DNA of 64,000 nucleotides, taken from Buxus sempervirens. Lineage: Eukaryota; Streptophyta; Magnoliopsida; Buxales; Buxaceae. Position numbers and translations under genes: made by a program. Of the stretch, positions 22,801 to 33,034 are shown one piece after another; the stretch's first letter is position 1, and each line of letters begins with the position of its first letter. The stretch lies in NCBI GenBank assembly GCA_947561395.2, contig OX387193.1, positions 7,688,001 through 7,752,000 on the forward strand, given 5' to 3'. The notes beneath the pieces are model-generated. The model saw only the letters and a list, made by a program, of their open reading frames with translations, ran no database searches and had not been told where the DNA came from.

Positions 22801-23355
22801 AGTGTGCACAAGTACGACTCCTCTATAGCTCAGAGTTTTGGATCGCTGGACGTTGGATCCAGTTCATCTTATGGGGACCACTATCCACATCAGGGGCATG
22901 GACAATATGGCTCGTATGATTATCCCCAGCAGCCTGGTCCAGCAGAGTCATCAGACACCAGCAGCTATGGGTATCCTGACTTACAGCATATGCAAGCCGT
23001 TGATCCTTTTGGGATATTTCCAGTGAACCCATATCCATATGGATACTATGCCGCACCGGGTGGAGTGATGCCCATTGGATACGGTGCTGTTGCTTATCCT
23101 CCACCACCGGCACCACCTCAGCCCGAGCCAAAGTCAGATACAGAGGCAGATAGCTTGTGCAGTTATTATCCCGACTTCCCTCCTGTTGGTATTATTGGAC
23201 ACATGTCTTAGGAGCAGTATGAATACCATGTAAGGTTGTTCAACGAAAAGTACAAGTATCAGATGTCGTGGAAGCACTTTTGCCACTATATCGGGGAGCA
23301 GGCAGGGTTTGAGTCTCCCATGTTCCAATCGGGACGTCACTCGTTCCATTATTGA
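19892..23355 (+). pseudogene. hAT transposase (BED zinc finger, DUF659, hAT dimerisation), broken
   Basis: Transposase for cut-and-paste movement of the surrounding element. Exon 1 runs to 21569 from either Met (19892, or MASGSG at 19913). It holds a BED-type zinc finger (CNYCGRQF..LKQHL) at residues ~45-75 and a DUF659 RNase-H-like core (FGVTIMCDGWTG, VTDNGKNY) at ~290-430. Exon 2 21654-21784, exon 3 21869-21944 and exon 4 from 22033 join by GT-AG with matching phase; exon 4 carries the hAT dimerisation motif SSSACERNWSTF. Two lesions: the frame shifts at a seven-G run (22443-22449), after which acidic Ser/Asp-rich and Pro/Tyr-rich coding continues in another frame; then TAG at 23209-23211 cuts a frame that stays coding-like (EQYEYHVRLFNEKY...) to TGA at 23355. 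A C-to-T change in a Gln codon would explain the TAG. The splice sites are read by eye. Confidence 0.85.
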
Positions 23356-23624
23356 TGCCTGGTATGATTATTATATGACTTGAATGCTATGTTAATTGTT
23401 TATTATAGTTTGCACTTTGCATGATTCATTATTATTTATTACTTGTCAATTTGTCGATTCGGTTGCTTGCATGATATTACTGTGCTTAAGTATTACTATT
23501 ATTATTAATTTAGTGATTTTTTGCACATATGCTAATGTTTTTCATGTATGATAAACTTCTAATCATCTTATTTATGAATATTGTTTGATTTTGAGCCAAA
23601 AAATACAAAAAATTGATTTTTGGC

Positions 23625-23900
23625 GAAATTTTCGGCACGCCGGCGAAATTTCGTCGAAACCAAAAAAAAATCCATTTTTATCCAAACAGCATTCAAAAAC
23701 TACGTTTTACCAATATTTTCGACACATCGGCGGCACGCCGGCGAAATGTCGACGATATTCAAAAAAATCCGATTTTTTAACCAAACGGCAGTCAAAAAGT
23801 AAGTTTTGTCGAAATTTTCGGCACGCCGGCGAAATTTCGAAAAAATTTCAAAAAATCGTTTTTCTTGCGTTTCGTCGATTTTTCTCCGGCGTGCCGTTTT
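23625..23900. repeat. Subterminal GGCACGCCGGCGAAAT repeats of the hAT element
   Basis: The motif 'cggcacgccggcgaaat' occurs at about 23634, 23733 and 23819, each followed by a run of A/C-rich DNA, and once reversed (ccggcgtgccg at ~23885). A shorter relative (CGGCGGCACGCCG) lies at 18029 near the other end. Such repeats near both ends are typical hAT transposase-binding sites. Confidence 0.75.
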
Positions 23901-23945
23901 TTAGACATGGCGAAACGCTTCTCGAAACCGAAATTCAAATCCTTG

Positions 23946-24662
23946 CACTCACTTTATATATTACGAGGTGATGGATTCAAGTGATTCAGATTATATATAA
24001 GACAAAAGATCCCGAGATCTTTCGGTCGAAGTAATTAAAGATGTATTCAGATCACAATCACATGATTTTTAATGTGTACGGTGACGTGGCCGGCACCCAT
24101 TGGCTGGGTGCCTAGCAGACGATGGGTATCCATTGAAGATAAGGTACTTTAAAGACAGAGAAAGACGTTTACCAACTGTTTTTTTTGGTAGTGGTTTACC
24201 AACTGTTTGTCTGGAATGGATGGGACGCAAAGAAATTAAAGCACTCACCAAAGAATTAAAAATTTCTTATCTACTTTAGTAGTTTATTTCCACCGAAATT
24301 GCGGGGTCCTTCTTATCAGATTAATTGACATGTCTCCATTGTCTTATATTGAGAAAAAGACCAGTTGCCGTGCAACAATCTGACTGTTTAGACAAAGTTG
24401 AAGATTTTGTTGGTTTGGAAGATTGCCCATGTGGTTGTGACAAGGTGAGGGAGATTAGCATCCGCACGAGCACCGTTGTTCTTCATATGAGATCCTGTAC
24501 AACTTTTATCTACAACCTTATCCCAAATGGGATTAGGACATCACAGAGAGATGAGCCTTGCTTAAGTTTGTCCTTTGTTACCAGTTTCTATTTGTTATGC
24601 GTGAGCTTTGTAATTGTACAGAGTAGAAGGCACATGTTTCACACACACACACGAACCATTTA
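23946..24662. other. Distal upstream flank of CYP76 copy 1
   Basis: No gene. The stretch matches the upstream DNA of copies 2 (33140-33660) and 5 (49530-49840), e.g. 'agaaaaagaccagttgccgt' and 'gaagattttgttggtttgg'. It is the original upstream region of copy 1, pushed ~5.9 kb away by the hAT insertion. Confidence 0.75.
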
Positions 24663-24770
24663 GTGTGTGTAGACACCCCAAATTACACAGTAAAAATGAA
24701 GAATAATTGACAAAAATCATTATGTCCTTTGAAACCAGCACAGAATTTGAGAAATGTGCATTTCTTCCTG

Positions 24771-24910
24771 TATCCGACAACTCAGGTCGGATACAAGTAT
24801 ACCTTTTCATATCCGACATAAGTTGTTGGATACAAGTAGACCTTAATGTATCCGGCAACATATGCCGGATACGTATAGGTACTCGTGTATCCGACCTGAT
24901 ATGTCGGATA
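24771..24910. repeat. Array of four 23-bp palindromes at exact 39-bp period in LTR A
   Basis: Palindromes of the form TATCCGRC-7 nt-GYCGGATA start at 24771, 24810, 24849 and 24888, so each step is exactly 39 bp (23-bp hairpin plus 16-bp spacer). The second has one weakened arm (TTGTTGGATA). The spacers resemble each other only partly. The array ends ~170 bp upstream of the TATA box at 25078. It resembles a CRISPR array superficially, but the palindrome, the plant LTR context and the diverging units rule that out. Confidence 0.92.
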
Positions 24911-25077
24911 CATGTTTTTTGCTCAAAATTAGGGTTTTCCGAGAGTTTTCACTTTTTACCATCATATCCTTCATTAAATGAGTGGAAATCTCGGAAATAG
25001 CCTTAGGGTTAAGGTTGGTGGGCTCTAGACATTAGTTTGTGTCTATCATCTCACCAACCCTAACCCTAGCCTTTGCC

Positions 25078-25085
25078 TATAAATA
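25078..25085 (+). promoter_or_regulatory. TATA box of solo LTR A
   Basis: TATAAATA in 'gcctataaataggaggctcc', ~410 bp from the LTR start. The equivalent in LTR B is at 53572-53579. A solo LTR with an intact TATA box could still start transcription toward higher coordinates. Confidence 0.65.
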
Positions 25086-27284
25086 GGAGGCTCCTCCTTA
25101 AGCAAATGGTCATTAACTCTTGCCAAGAACTTTTGCCAAGAAGTTGGAGATCAAAGAGCTCCGAGTGAAGAGGGGAACCGCTGCAGTCTTGCTTCCAGAA
25201 GCCCAAATAAGCCTCAAACCTCTCTTTATTTTCTGGTTTTTACATTCTAGGTCTAGTTCTCTTCTTCTACCTTTCTGTAGAATAAGGCCTATAATGTGTG
25301 TGTGAAAACCCTTCCCCTACTCAAAGTATCTCAAGACTCCCCTTAGCCGTAAAACGTGAAGGCGGGATCTAGGTGAAACGAGACTAGGGATTGATCCTAG
25401 TGTTAGAACCTATTTGAATCTGTGAAAACCATTTTATATTCAAAGTACCCCAAGATTATCTTGAAGAACCGTGTTTAACGGGGAGAGAGAACTAAGGGAA
25501 ATGATAATGGAACGGAACCCTAGGTTGTTCTAGAACCTCCTTGATTGATATGAATGCATGCTATATGTTGTTATATTGTTCTTGAATGATTTTTTATACA
25601 CATACACACATAGCACTTGTTTTATCGGATTTGCTTGTATTTCGGATCTATTGCCGTCATTGTGGTAGATCTGGAATAAATAGCCCCAATTAATTCTGGG
25701 ATATTTCTTGTTGCTTTTCAAAATGATTTCAAGCAAGTTTTGTTGAGTATTGAAGACCTCTAGGTCCAACATCTCGGTTTGGGCATTTTTGCTCACTTTT
25801 TGGGGTTTTTGGCATATCTTTTCCAATCGGAGAGGATGGTGAGCCAAACCTATGCCCCATCTCTTCCTAGAGGTTCTTCAACATCTTTTTAAAATGGTTT
25901 TGATCTATCTTGCACGGATCACACACACTCAAACACTGTTTTGAATTGATTTTCTTTAAAAAAGGCTTAACTTGACAGCAACTGTACCCCAACTTCGGAC
26001 ACTCATAACTTCATTGTCCGGATGAATTTTGGAGTGATTCTAGAGCCGTGGGAAAGGTGAGGCTGTCTAGTTTATGCCTGTAAAAATTCATTAATTTCTA
26101 TCAGGCGGATTTTTGACACCTCTCTGTCGAAGTTGATAGGTCAGTTCAGGTTTGAATACGGAACTTGTTACTTCGACTGAGCGCCATGTGTTCGTTTTAA
26201 GTCCGATTCAAGTGATTCTTGTTTCTGAATTTTCCTATGGAAGTCTAGTTTTAAATCCAATTGGTTTCATAATTTTTTGACTCCATTTGTGTTGTTGGTA
26301 ACAGATTTACTCAGAACTGCTCAACAGCACTTTTCTGGGTAAATCTGTGATCTTCGGAGCCTGTTCGGGAGACCACCCAAGGCACATCCGAATGAATTTT
26401 TGTATGAAGCTAGTTTCATTTGAAAGATGGCCATACAAACTTTACTCACACCAAATTTCATGGATTTATATTGAGCTGATTTTCCAAACTTGCCTACTTG
26501 TCACTTTTAATTACCTCCAGCAGCAATTTTAAAAGAGGCATAACTCCTAGGATTTCAACCTGATTTAATTAAAATTTTGAATGAGTCTCTTATTTACCAT
26601 AATCTTTCAAATGGATTTGGTTTGATTCAATTTAAAATTGGATTTGAATGATTTCAAGACAAATGACATTATCTTTTACCGAATTCTCCGGATTTGACTC
26701 AACTTGGCTTTGTGCAATTTTTACTTTGATTTCCATCTATGGTTAATATTCCAAAAGTGATATTGACATAAAAGAGGATCTGGAATTCATTTGGATTTTC
26801 ATGTGAAGATATCATACATTTGTCATTTTTCAAGGTTTTTTTTTAATGATTTTTAGCAAGCTTTCTTATTTTTTTAGCATGAACAACACTTTGCAACCAC
26901 CTTGTGTGGGTGAATGGGGGTGCCTAACACCTTCCCCCGTTTATAATCTAATCCCCTTACCCATCTCTGGATTTGATTTTTAAGTAGAGTTATTTTTACT
27001 TTAGTATTTGTCTTTTAGCTATTTTTGCTTATTTTTGAATCTTTTGGTGCCCATTCACACCTCAAAAATCTGAATGGTGGCGACTTTCCCATATATTACA
27101 TTGAGCCTGTGTGTTGATGGAGGAGGAAAGCATCCCGGTGATTTTTTCCATGTCTCACAGTGTGGATAGATATGAAATGTGAGTAGTTATTTAAGTGGGA
27201 ATCGGGCAATAGAACAAAAAAATCGAGAAGAACTAGAAGAAGAAGAGAACACAGAAAATTTAAGTAGTTCATCAATATGCTTAC

Positions 27285-27617
27285 TGTTGAAAGCCCAACA
27301 ACACATAAGAGGAGGGGCCTCAACCTTAAAACCTAGGCATTAAAGTGAGGGAAGTCTATCTCTTATATGGTGGGTGAAATAATGGTTTTAAGGTTGAGGC
27401 CCCTCCTCTTATGTGTTGTTGGGCTTTTAATATAGTATCAGAACCTAACCCATGTCCACGCTGTGCTGTCCAGCGTGAGGGGGGGCTGTTGGAATTTGTC
27501 CTACATTGGGAATTCACCATTATTTCACCCACCATATAAGAGATGGACTTCTTTCACTTTAATGCCTAGGTTTTAAGGTTGAGGCCCCTCCTCTTATGTG
27601 TTATTAGGCTTTCAACA
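27285..27617 (+). mobile_element. Rearranged TRIM element with head-to-head LTRs, 333 bp
   Basis: The right LTR is 27487-27617 (TGTTGGAATTTG...GGCTTTCAACA, 131 bp), preceded by a purine-rich tract (GCGTGAGGGGGGGC). Before that, TAGTATCAGAACC (27433) resembles the initiator-tRNA-Met primer-binding site TGGTATCAGAGCC. To its left is the 3' part of a direct LTR (~27385-27428), and at the far left (27285-27394) an inverted partial LTR beginning TGTTGAAAGCC. The whole is flanked by CTTAC at 27280-27284 and 27618-27622, a perfect 5-bp duplication. So the left end is a reverse-complement LTR fused to a direct one, giving TGTTGAA...TTCAACA ends. No coding capacity. Confidence 0.8.
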
Positions 27618-27622
27618 CTTAC

Positions 27623-28605
27623 GTGTATTGCAAAAAATTCCACTACTTTTCAGTTTGGGTTACAACATGGTTTATATACTAACCCTCAACACAGTAGTTT
27701 TGACATCCCAAAAATATTAGGCAATAACCAATAAACTTAAATGTAGTATTTATATACTAACCCTAAACCCAATATTTTTCCGCCCACATGGCCCCTCTTC
27801 GTCCCTCCCCTAAACCCAAAATATGAGCCACTGTTTCCAACACTCCAGGACAAAGACTTGATATCAATTAAGTTCAACTGCGACCAATTGCAGTTGGAAA
27901 CCACGAGTCAACTTTTGGACCAATAGCCGTTTATGCATTGATCAAAAAGAAACACTGGAACAACACCTGTTGAATGCACATTTTCTGTTGGGGGATCAAT
28001 TCGTAATGCTAGTCCTACCGACTATTTCTTCACTTGGTTTAAATGTGTCTCTCGTTTCAAAGTAATAACATCTGCCTGTAATTCTATTGATTCATTGACA
28101 TGCATAGTGAATTTTGTCTGGACGAAAGCCAGAAAGTCAGTTCTCTTTGTAGGAAAAATCCCCTCGATTGAACTCACGTGTTCATATTTGATCAAGCTTG
28201 AAGAAGACTTCCGCTTGCAAACAAAACAAGCTATATATGTTAACATGGAAATCAGATGGTTGCCCCCATATTCACTTTATCAAGGCAAACTTTGACGGAG
28301 ATTTGAGGGGTCCCAAAGAGTACGGACCATACAGCTCCTATCTATATCTTTATTTGTAGCTCTCACAAGATTATGCCACATGTCCAGTTTAATATTTAAA
28401 CTAACTTCAGCTATGCATCACATGATTAAATTGGACACAAGACAGGATCTTTGTGGGGCTGAAAATAAAGATGTAGATAGGAGCTGCATAGTCCGCCTTT
28501 CGCAAATAGTCATACAGGAAGTACGAATATTCCAAAATCAAAGATCCATATCTAGGTAATTGGGCCGGATTCGGATTTTTATCTAATGGTCTAGAGAGTA
28601 CATCA
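27623..28605. other. 3' flank of CYP76 copy 2, interrupted by later insertions
   Basis: From 27861 on it matches the copy 1 flank (15398 onward), including a second copy of the small MITE (~28323-28494). 27623-27860 is AT-rich and unrecognised. No gene. Confidence 0.7.
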
Positions 28606-29705
28606 CAGGGGCGGCTCAAAGGGGTAGGCCACTTAGGCTACCGCCTAAGGCCCCCCAAACTACAAGGCCCCAAAATTTTAAATTGTTTTCTTAAACATTA
28701 AGCCCTTAATCCCCCAACAGCCCAACTATTGAGTTTTCTTCTTTTAATGTTTTTTTAATAATTTTTCAAATGTTAAGGCCCACGAAGGCCTCACTTTTAT
28801 TGATTCTATGGATCTACTCATGTCCTAAAAAAAAATTGAAGGTTGATTCAATGAAGGCCCCACTTAACGGTTAAGATTTAAGAGAGGTTTGATTCTCTCG
28901 ATCTAGTCATGTCCCAAAAAAAAATTACATTTAGAACACCCAAAAAAATCGTGGAATACCCTCTCTCTCTCATTTCTAAAAAAGGGAAAAGGGGCTTAGG
29001 GTTTATGTTTTATGAAAAACAAAACACTCATCTTTTTACACCCATGTTCTCTTTTTGTTTGCTTCTGAAATCAAAGAGTGATATTTCTAATCTTCTCTTC
29101 TTATTTGCTTCTAAAATCAAAGAGTGATTGAGTGACATTGCTATTGAGTTTGCTTTCATACCCGTATTCGAGTGTACGTTACCGACTTACCAGAAGAGCT
29201 CTCCAACCATTGATGAGGCAAAGTACCAATAGGAGGCACTAATCGCTTTAAGCACAAAAGCTTGAAAGCCTTGTCTCGATTTTAGATTGATAAGTTCTTC
29301 TTATTTCACATATTAGATTTCATTATTTTTTGTTTTCAATTTCTTTTTTCTGTCTATCGTAAGTACAATTGTTATTTTGTTTGATCTTGTTCTTTATTAT
29401 ATTTCTTGTCTGATTTATTTCGTTTGAGCTTGTTCTTCATTTGATTTCCATCAGGACCATCACTAGTTAAAAAATATTTTTATATTCTTCGATTTACTGT
29501 TTGTTTTTAATATTTGAGATGAAGGGTAGAAAATATGTATCTGGATATGAAAAACTTAAGAAAAAAGGAGAATAGAAAGTTTAGTAAAATCTCAAAAAGG
29601 GGCCTTGAACAAATACTTTGTTGATAAAAGTGAACAAAATTCGAATCAAAAGGCCTCATTTTTGTGACCTTGCCTAAGGCCCCCAAAAAGTTTGAGCCGC
29701 CCCTG
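28606..29705. mobile_element. Non-autonomous hAT-type element with CAGGGGCGGCTC ends, 1100 bp
   Basis: Terminal inverted repeats CAGGGGCGGCTCAAA (left) and TTTGAGCCGCCCCTG (right), perfect over 15 bp. It is flanked by GTACATCA at 28598-28605 and 29706-29713, a perfect 8-bp duplication as made by hAT transposases. The copy 1 flank has the uninterrupted site ('gagagtccatcacctac' near 16170). 'aaggcccc' words recur just inside both ends. No transposase frame remains. It is unrelated to the hAT at 18.0 kb by end sequence. Confidence 0.92.
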
Positions 29706-29856
29706 GTACATCACCTACTTTTATATCTTTTTTATAAATACCACATGAATTCTGATTATCAAATTCTTGTGATATCGTAAGAGTCTGAGTAAACAAAACC
29801 CTGAAAAAAAAAAAAAAAAAGGAAAAAAACGAAAATCCAAGATAAAAGACACTTAA

Positions 29857-31425
29857 GGTGGCGTTTGGTGGGCATTGTAGAATCTAGATTAGGATTCTAA
29901 TCCCAGATTCTATAACCCAGATTATGTTTCCTCGATTTTAGAAGTCCAAACTCCTATTTGGATGAGTTGGATTGTGAGCTCAGATTTTTAAATTAGAATT
30001 TGGAATCTTGTTTGGTTGCCACCGATTATTGATATTAAATTTGGAGTTTTTTTTATTAAAAATTACAAAAAATAATATAACATATATATAAAAAAAATTA
30101 AAGTCATATTTACATATATATTATTACGTGACATGTATATTTTTATATAATATATAAATTTATATATAACATTATAATAAGAATATTATAATAATATAAT
30201 AATATTATATAATAATATGATAATAAAATATTATTTATATTATGTACTACAATAACACTACTATTATTTTAATAATATTATAATAATATATATTATATTA
30301 TAATATTATATATTATTATTATATATTATATGATATTATAAATATTATATAATATATATAATAGTATTATAATTTTGAATATAATATTATAATAATATTA
30401 TGTATATTATAATATAAACTATATTATAATTTATATTATAACTTGTTATAATATATAATTTTTTAATAATATAATTTATGTTTATTATAACTCAAACTTT
30501 ATGTATATTATATATAATATTATAATAAATTTATTGTAACACTAAATTTAATAAAATATAATATATTATAATATTAAATTTGAATATTTTTATATTAAAT
30601 ATATATGTATATAATATGTTTATTGTAACAATATAATATTATTAATATTAATATATCAATTTGTTTAAAATATATAATATATTAATATCTTTCAGATTAT
30701 TATATAATAATATAATATTATAATATATAATATTATTATAATAATACTATAGTATAATTAATGTTTATTATAAAATAAATTCTAATATAAGTTATATTAT
30801 AATTTATAAAATATTATTATATTAAATATAATATATTTATTATAATATTAAATTTATTACAATATATTATAATATATTAAATTTATTATGATATTATAAT
30901 ATATTAAATTTATTATATCGTTATATTATTATAATGTAATATAAGTTATATTACAATTTGTTGTTATTAAAATAATATATTATAATTATTATTATTATTT
31001 ATAATGTACATTATATTGAAATTTATAATTTATTATATATAATATAATAATGTATAATATTATTATAATAATGATATTTATATTAATAATATTTATATTA
31101 CATGTAATATAATTTAATATTGTATTATCAATTATATATCATATAACAGAATATATTATATTATAATACTTATAATGTTATTATTTATTATAATATGTTT
31201 TATATAATATGTCATACATAATCTCTAGAATCACAGGTTTTGGAAATATAAGCACCAATGTCCATAATCCCTATAATCACCAAAAAAGGAGATAGTGATT
31301 ATGGGCTTGATTATACAACCGGATGGTAGAATCCGGCCTTAAAATCCCAACCAAACACACATTTTGGATTATGGAATTGGATTCTACTAGAATCCAGATT
31401 CTATAATGCCCACCAAACGCCCCCT
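29857..31425. mobile_element. PIF/Harbinger (Tourist)-like element with AT-rich core, ~1.57 kb
   Basis: The ends are GGTGGCGTTTGGTGGGCATT on the left and the reverse complement of GGGGGCGTTTGGTGGGCATT on the right, with similarity running ~34 bp. The site is TTAA on both sides (29853-29856 and 31426-31429), consistent with a TAA or TTA 3-bp duplication; the copy 1 flank shows the empty site 'gacacttaaacgtacgc'. Its middle (about 30060-31240) is nearly pure A/T built from TAATATTATAAT-like words that pair with themselves. No coding frame. It lies 8 bp from the stop codon region of copy 2. Confidence 0.82.
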
Positions 31426-31435
31426 TAAACATACG

Positions 31436-33034
31436 CTAGTGGATTTGGACGGGGATAGCCCGGAGAGGCTTAGCCTTTCGTAATGCGAACCCAAACTTAT
31501 CACTCATGTCCATTGCCTCTGGGTTGGTCCCATCTTCAAGGTTCCACTCAAACGAGTGCACCAGCGAAGCCACCATCATGTGCAACATCCTAAGCGCCAG
31601 TGGCAGTCCAGGGCAGATCCGCCTTCCTGCTCCGAAGGGAATAAGCTCGCAGTTTCGACCTCTGACGTCGATCTCAGACTCCAAGAACCTTTCAGGCATA
31701 AACGAGTTGGGGTTCTTCCATTTGCATGGATCTCGGCCTATAGCACTCGCATTAACCAGAACTTGAAATCCTTTTGGCACTACAAAGTTGCCTATTTCTA
31801 CGTCAGCCTCTGCTTTGTGGGGGACCAAGAGCGGAATTGTTGGGTGCATACGAAAGGTCTCCTTGATGACAGCTTGTAGGTATGGAAGACGACTGATGTC
31901 TGATTCTTCAACTTGTTTGCCTCTGCCAATATTTTCTTCCAGCTCCATTCGAGCCTTCTTCATGACTTCTGGATTGTGAATTAACTCCGCCATTGCCCAT
32001 TCTAACGCGTTTGACGTCGTCTCAGTCCCTGCAGAAAATAAGTCCTAATGCGATCTACAATTAATGGGCGAACCATTAAATATCTTTAAAAAAAAGACTG
32101 TATCGTTGTTAACTTGGGCAGATTTGGGGATGATACAAACCAATAACAAGTGTCTGATATAGTCAAAGCTGAACTCGGTACTATTCTCTTTATTGTAGTC
32201 AAGTAGAGCATCCAGGAAGTCATTACTTGCAGGAGAAACATAGGATTTTCTAGATTGTAATCTTTGTTCGATCATGCCATCAAAGAGATCTATCAGTTTT
32301 CGAAAGTGAATTTCCATTCTGTTTCTGATACCTTGTGGATCTAGAAATCTAAGAACTGGGAAGGAGTCTGTGAGATTCCGCTTCCCCAATTCTTCCACCA
32401 TTGCAACACTGGTATCCTTAAACTGTTGTGCGGATTCGGAACTGGGATCAACCACATCAATAGAGAAGATGGTGTACGACAACAAACTAAAGGTGGTGGT
32501 GAAAGCTGCTCTGCTAATATCGATGACTTGGCCTGTCTGTGAACAGTTTGTAATATGGGCAACAAGATCCTGCATCTTCTTGCGCCTAAGGTTTTGGTTG
32601 GCGTCGAGTCTCTGAGTGCTAAATATGTGGGAGTTACAGATCTTTCTCAGGTTTCGCCACTGAGTGGCGGGTGTAATCCACACCATTGAGAATTCATGGT
32701 GGTTGAGTGCACGAGCTGCGTCTGGGACATAGCGGCTAGCGAATGACACGTCGTGCGTCTGTAAGATTTCTTTCGCCATATCTGCAGAAGAAACAACAAC
32801 AGTCTTGACACGGCCAAGGTGGAGAGTCATGAGAGGACCGTAGGTGTTGGCAAGGTGAGTGAGTGATTCATGGGGTCGGGTTCCAAGATTGAAGAGGTTG
32901 CCAATGAGTGGAAGAGGGACTGGACCGGGTGGAATCTTGCTTCTACTGAACTTACCTGATCTTCCATTAAAAGAGAACAGCCGAACACATATCCACACAA
33001 CTGAAAACCCCACTAGAAGTGTTAAGTAATCCAT
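31436..33034 (-). CDS. CYP76-family cytochrome P450, copy 2 (intact)
   Basis: Exon 1 32141-33034 (298 codons), exon 2 31436-32044 (203 codons with stop), phase-0 GT-AG intron 32045-32140 (96 bp); 500 aa. In order: N-terminal membrane anchor (MDYLTLLVGFSVVWICVRL), hinge and proline cluster KIPPGPVPLPLIGN, helix C WRNLRK, I-helix AGTETTS (start of exon 2), KETFR, the SRS5 segment PTIPLLVPHKAE, MPERF and haem loop FGAGRRICPG. A microsomal monooxygenase needing P450 reductase; CYP76s commonly oxidise monoterpenols such as geraniol, but this substrate is not deducible. Closest relative in the window is copy 1, which differs mainly by its three lesions. The 1.57-kb Harbinger-like element sits just 3' of the stop, so its poly(A) region may lie in transposon DNA. 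Confidence 0.93.

Larger units (their letters stand above)
18014..23945 (+). mobile_element. Decayed autonomous-type hAT transposon, ~5.9 kb
   Basis: A hAT transposase gene lies between ends that resemble each other in inverted orientation: CAGCGTTTTCAGTTTCGG on the left and, reversed, CAAGGATTTGAATTTCGG on the right, 13 of 18 matching. CGGC-GGCACGCCG-type subterminal motifs lie near both ends (18029-18042; 23634-23900, three ~90-bp repeats). The edges are set by comparison with the copy 2 and copy 5 upstream DNA, where this block is absent: 'gactatatac..' stops before ~18011 and 'gtgattcagattatat' resumes near 23979. A clean 8-bp duplication is not visible, so the ends are good to perhaps 10-20 bp. 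It sits in the promoter region of CYP76 copy 1. Confidence 0.7.
24668..27159 (+). mobile_element. Solo LTR A of a Tat-like Ty3/gypsy element, 2492 bp
   Basis: Starts TGTAGACACCCC and ends ATGTCTCACA, flanked by a perfect 5-bp duplication GTGTG (24663-24667 and 27160-27164). A second member of the family, with the same start and end words and its own duplication, is at 53009-55412. No internal domains adjoin it, so it is a solo LTR left by LTR-LTR recombination. It carries an array of four hairpins (24771-24910), a TATA box at 25078 and, near the end, 'gggggtgcctaacaccttcccc' (~26919-26940) and 'ggtggcgact', wording usual in Tat/Ogre LTRs. The lineage name is an inference. Confidence 0.9.

Noticed and set aside
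22624-23131. Minus-strand frames within the hAT transposase tail
   Set aside because: Shadows of the Pro/Tyr-rich and acidic transposase C-terminus.
24771-24910. Regular repeat-spacer array that resembles a CRISPR
   Set aside because: Plant nuclear DNA inside a retrotransposon LTR with TATA box; units are diverging palindromes, no cas genes, only four units.
30060-31240. A/T-rich stretch as a replication origin or centromere-like DNA
   Set aside because: It is bounded by a transposon's terminal repeats and has no further support; composition alone is not evidence.
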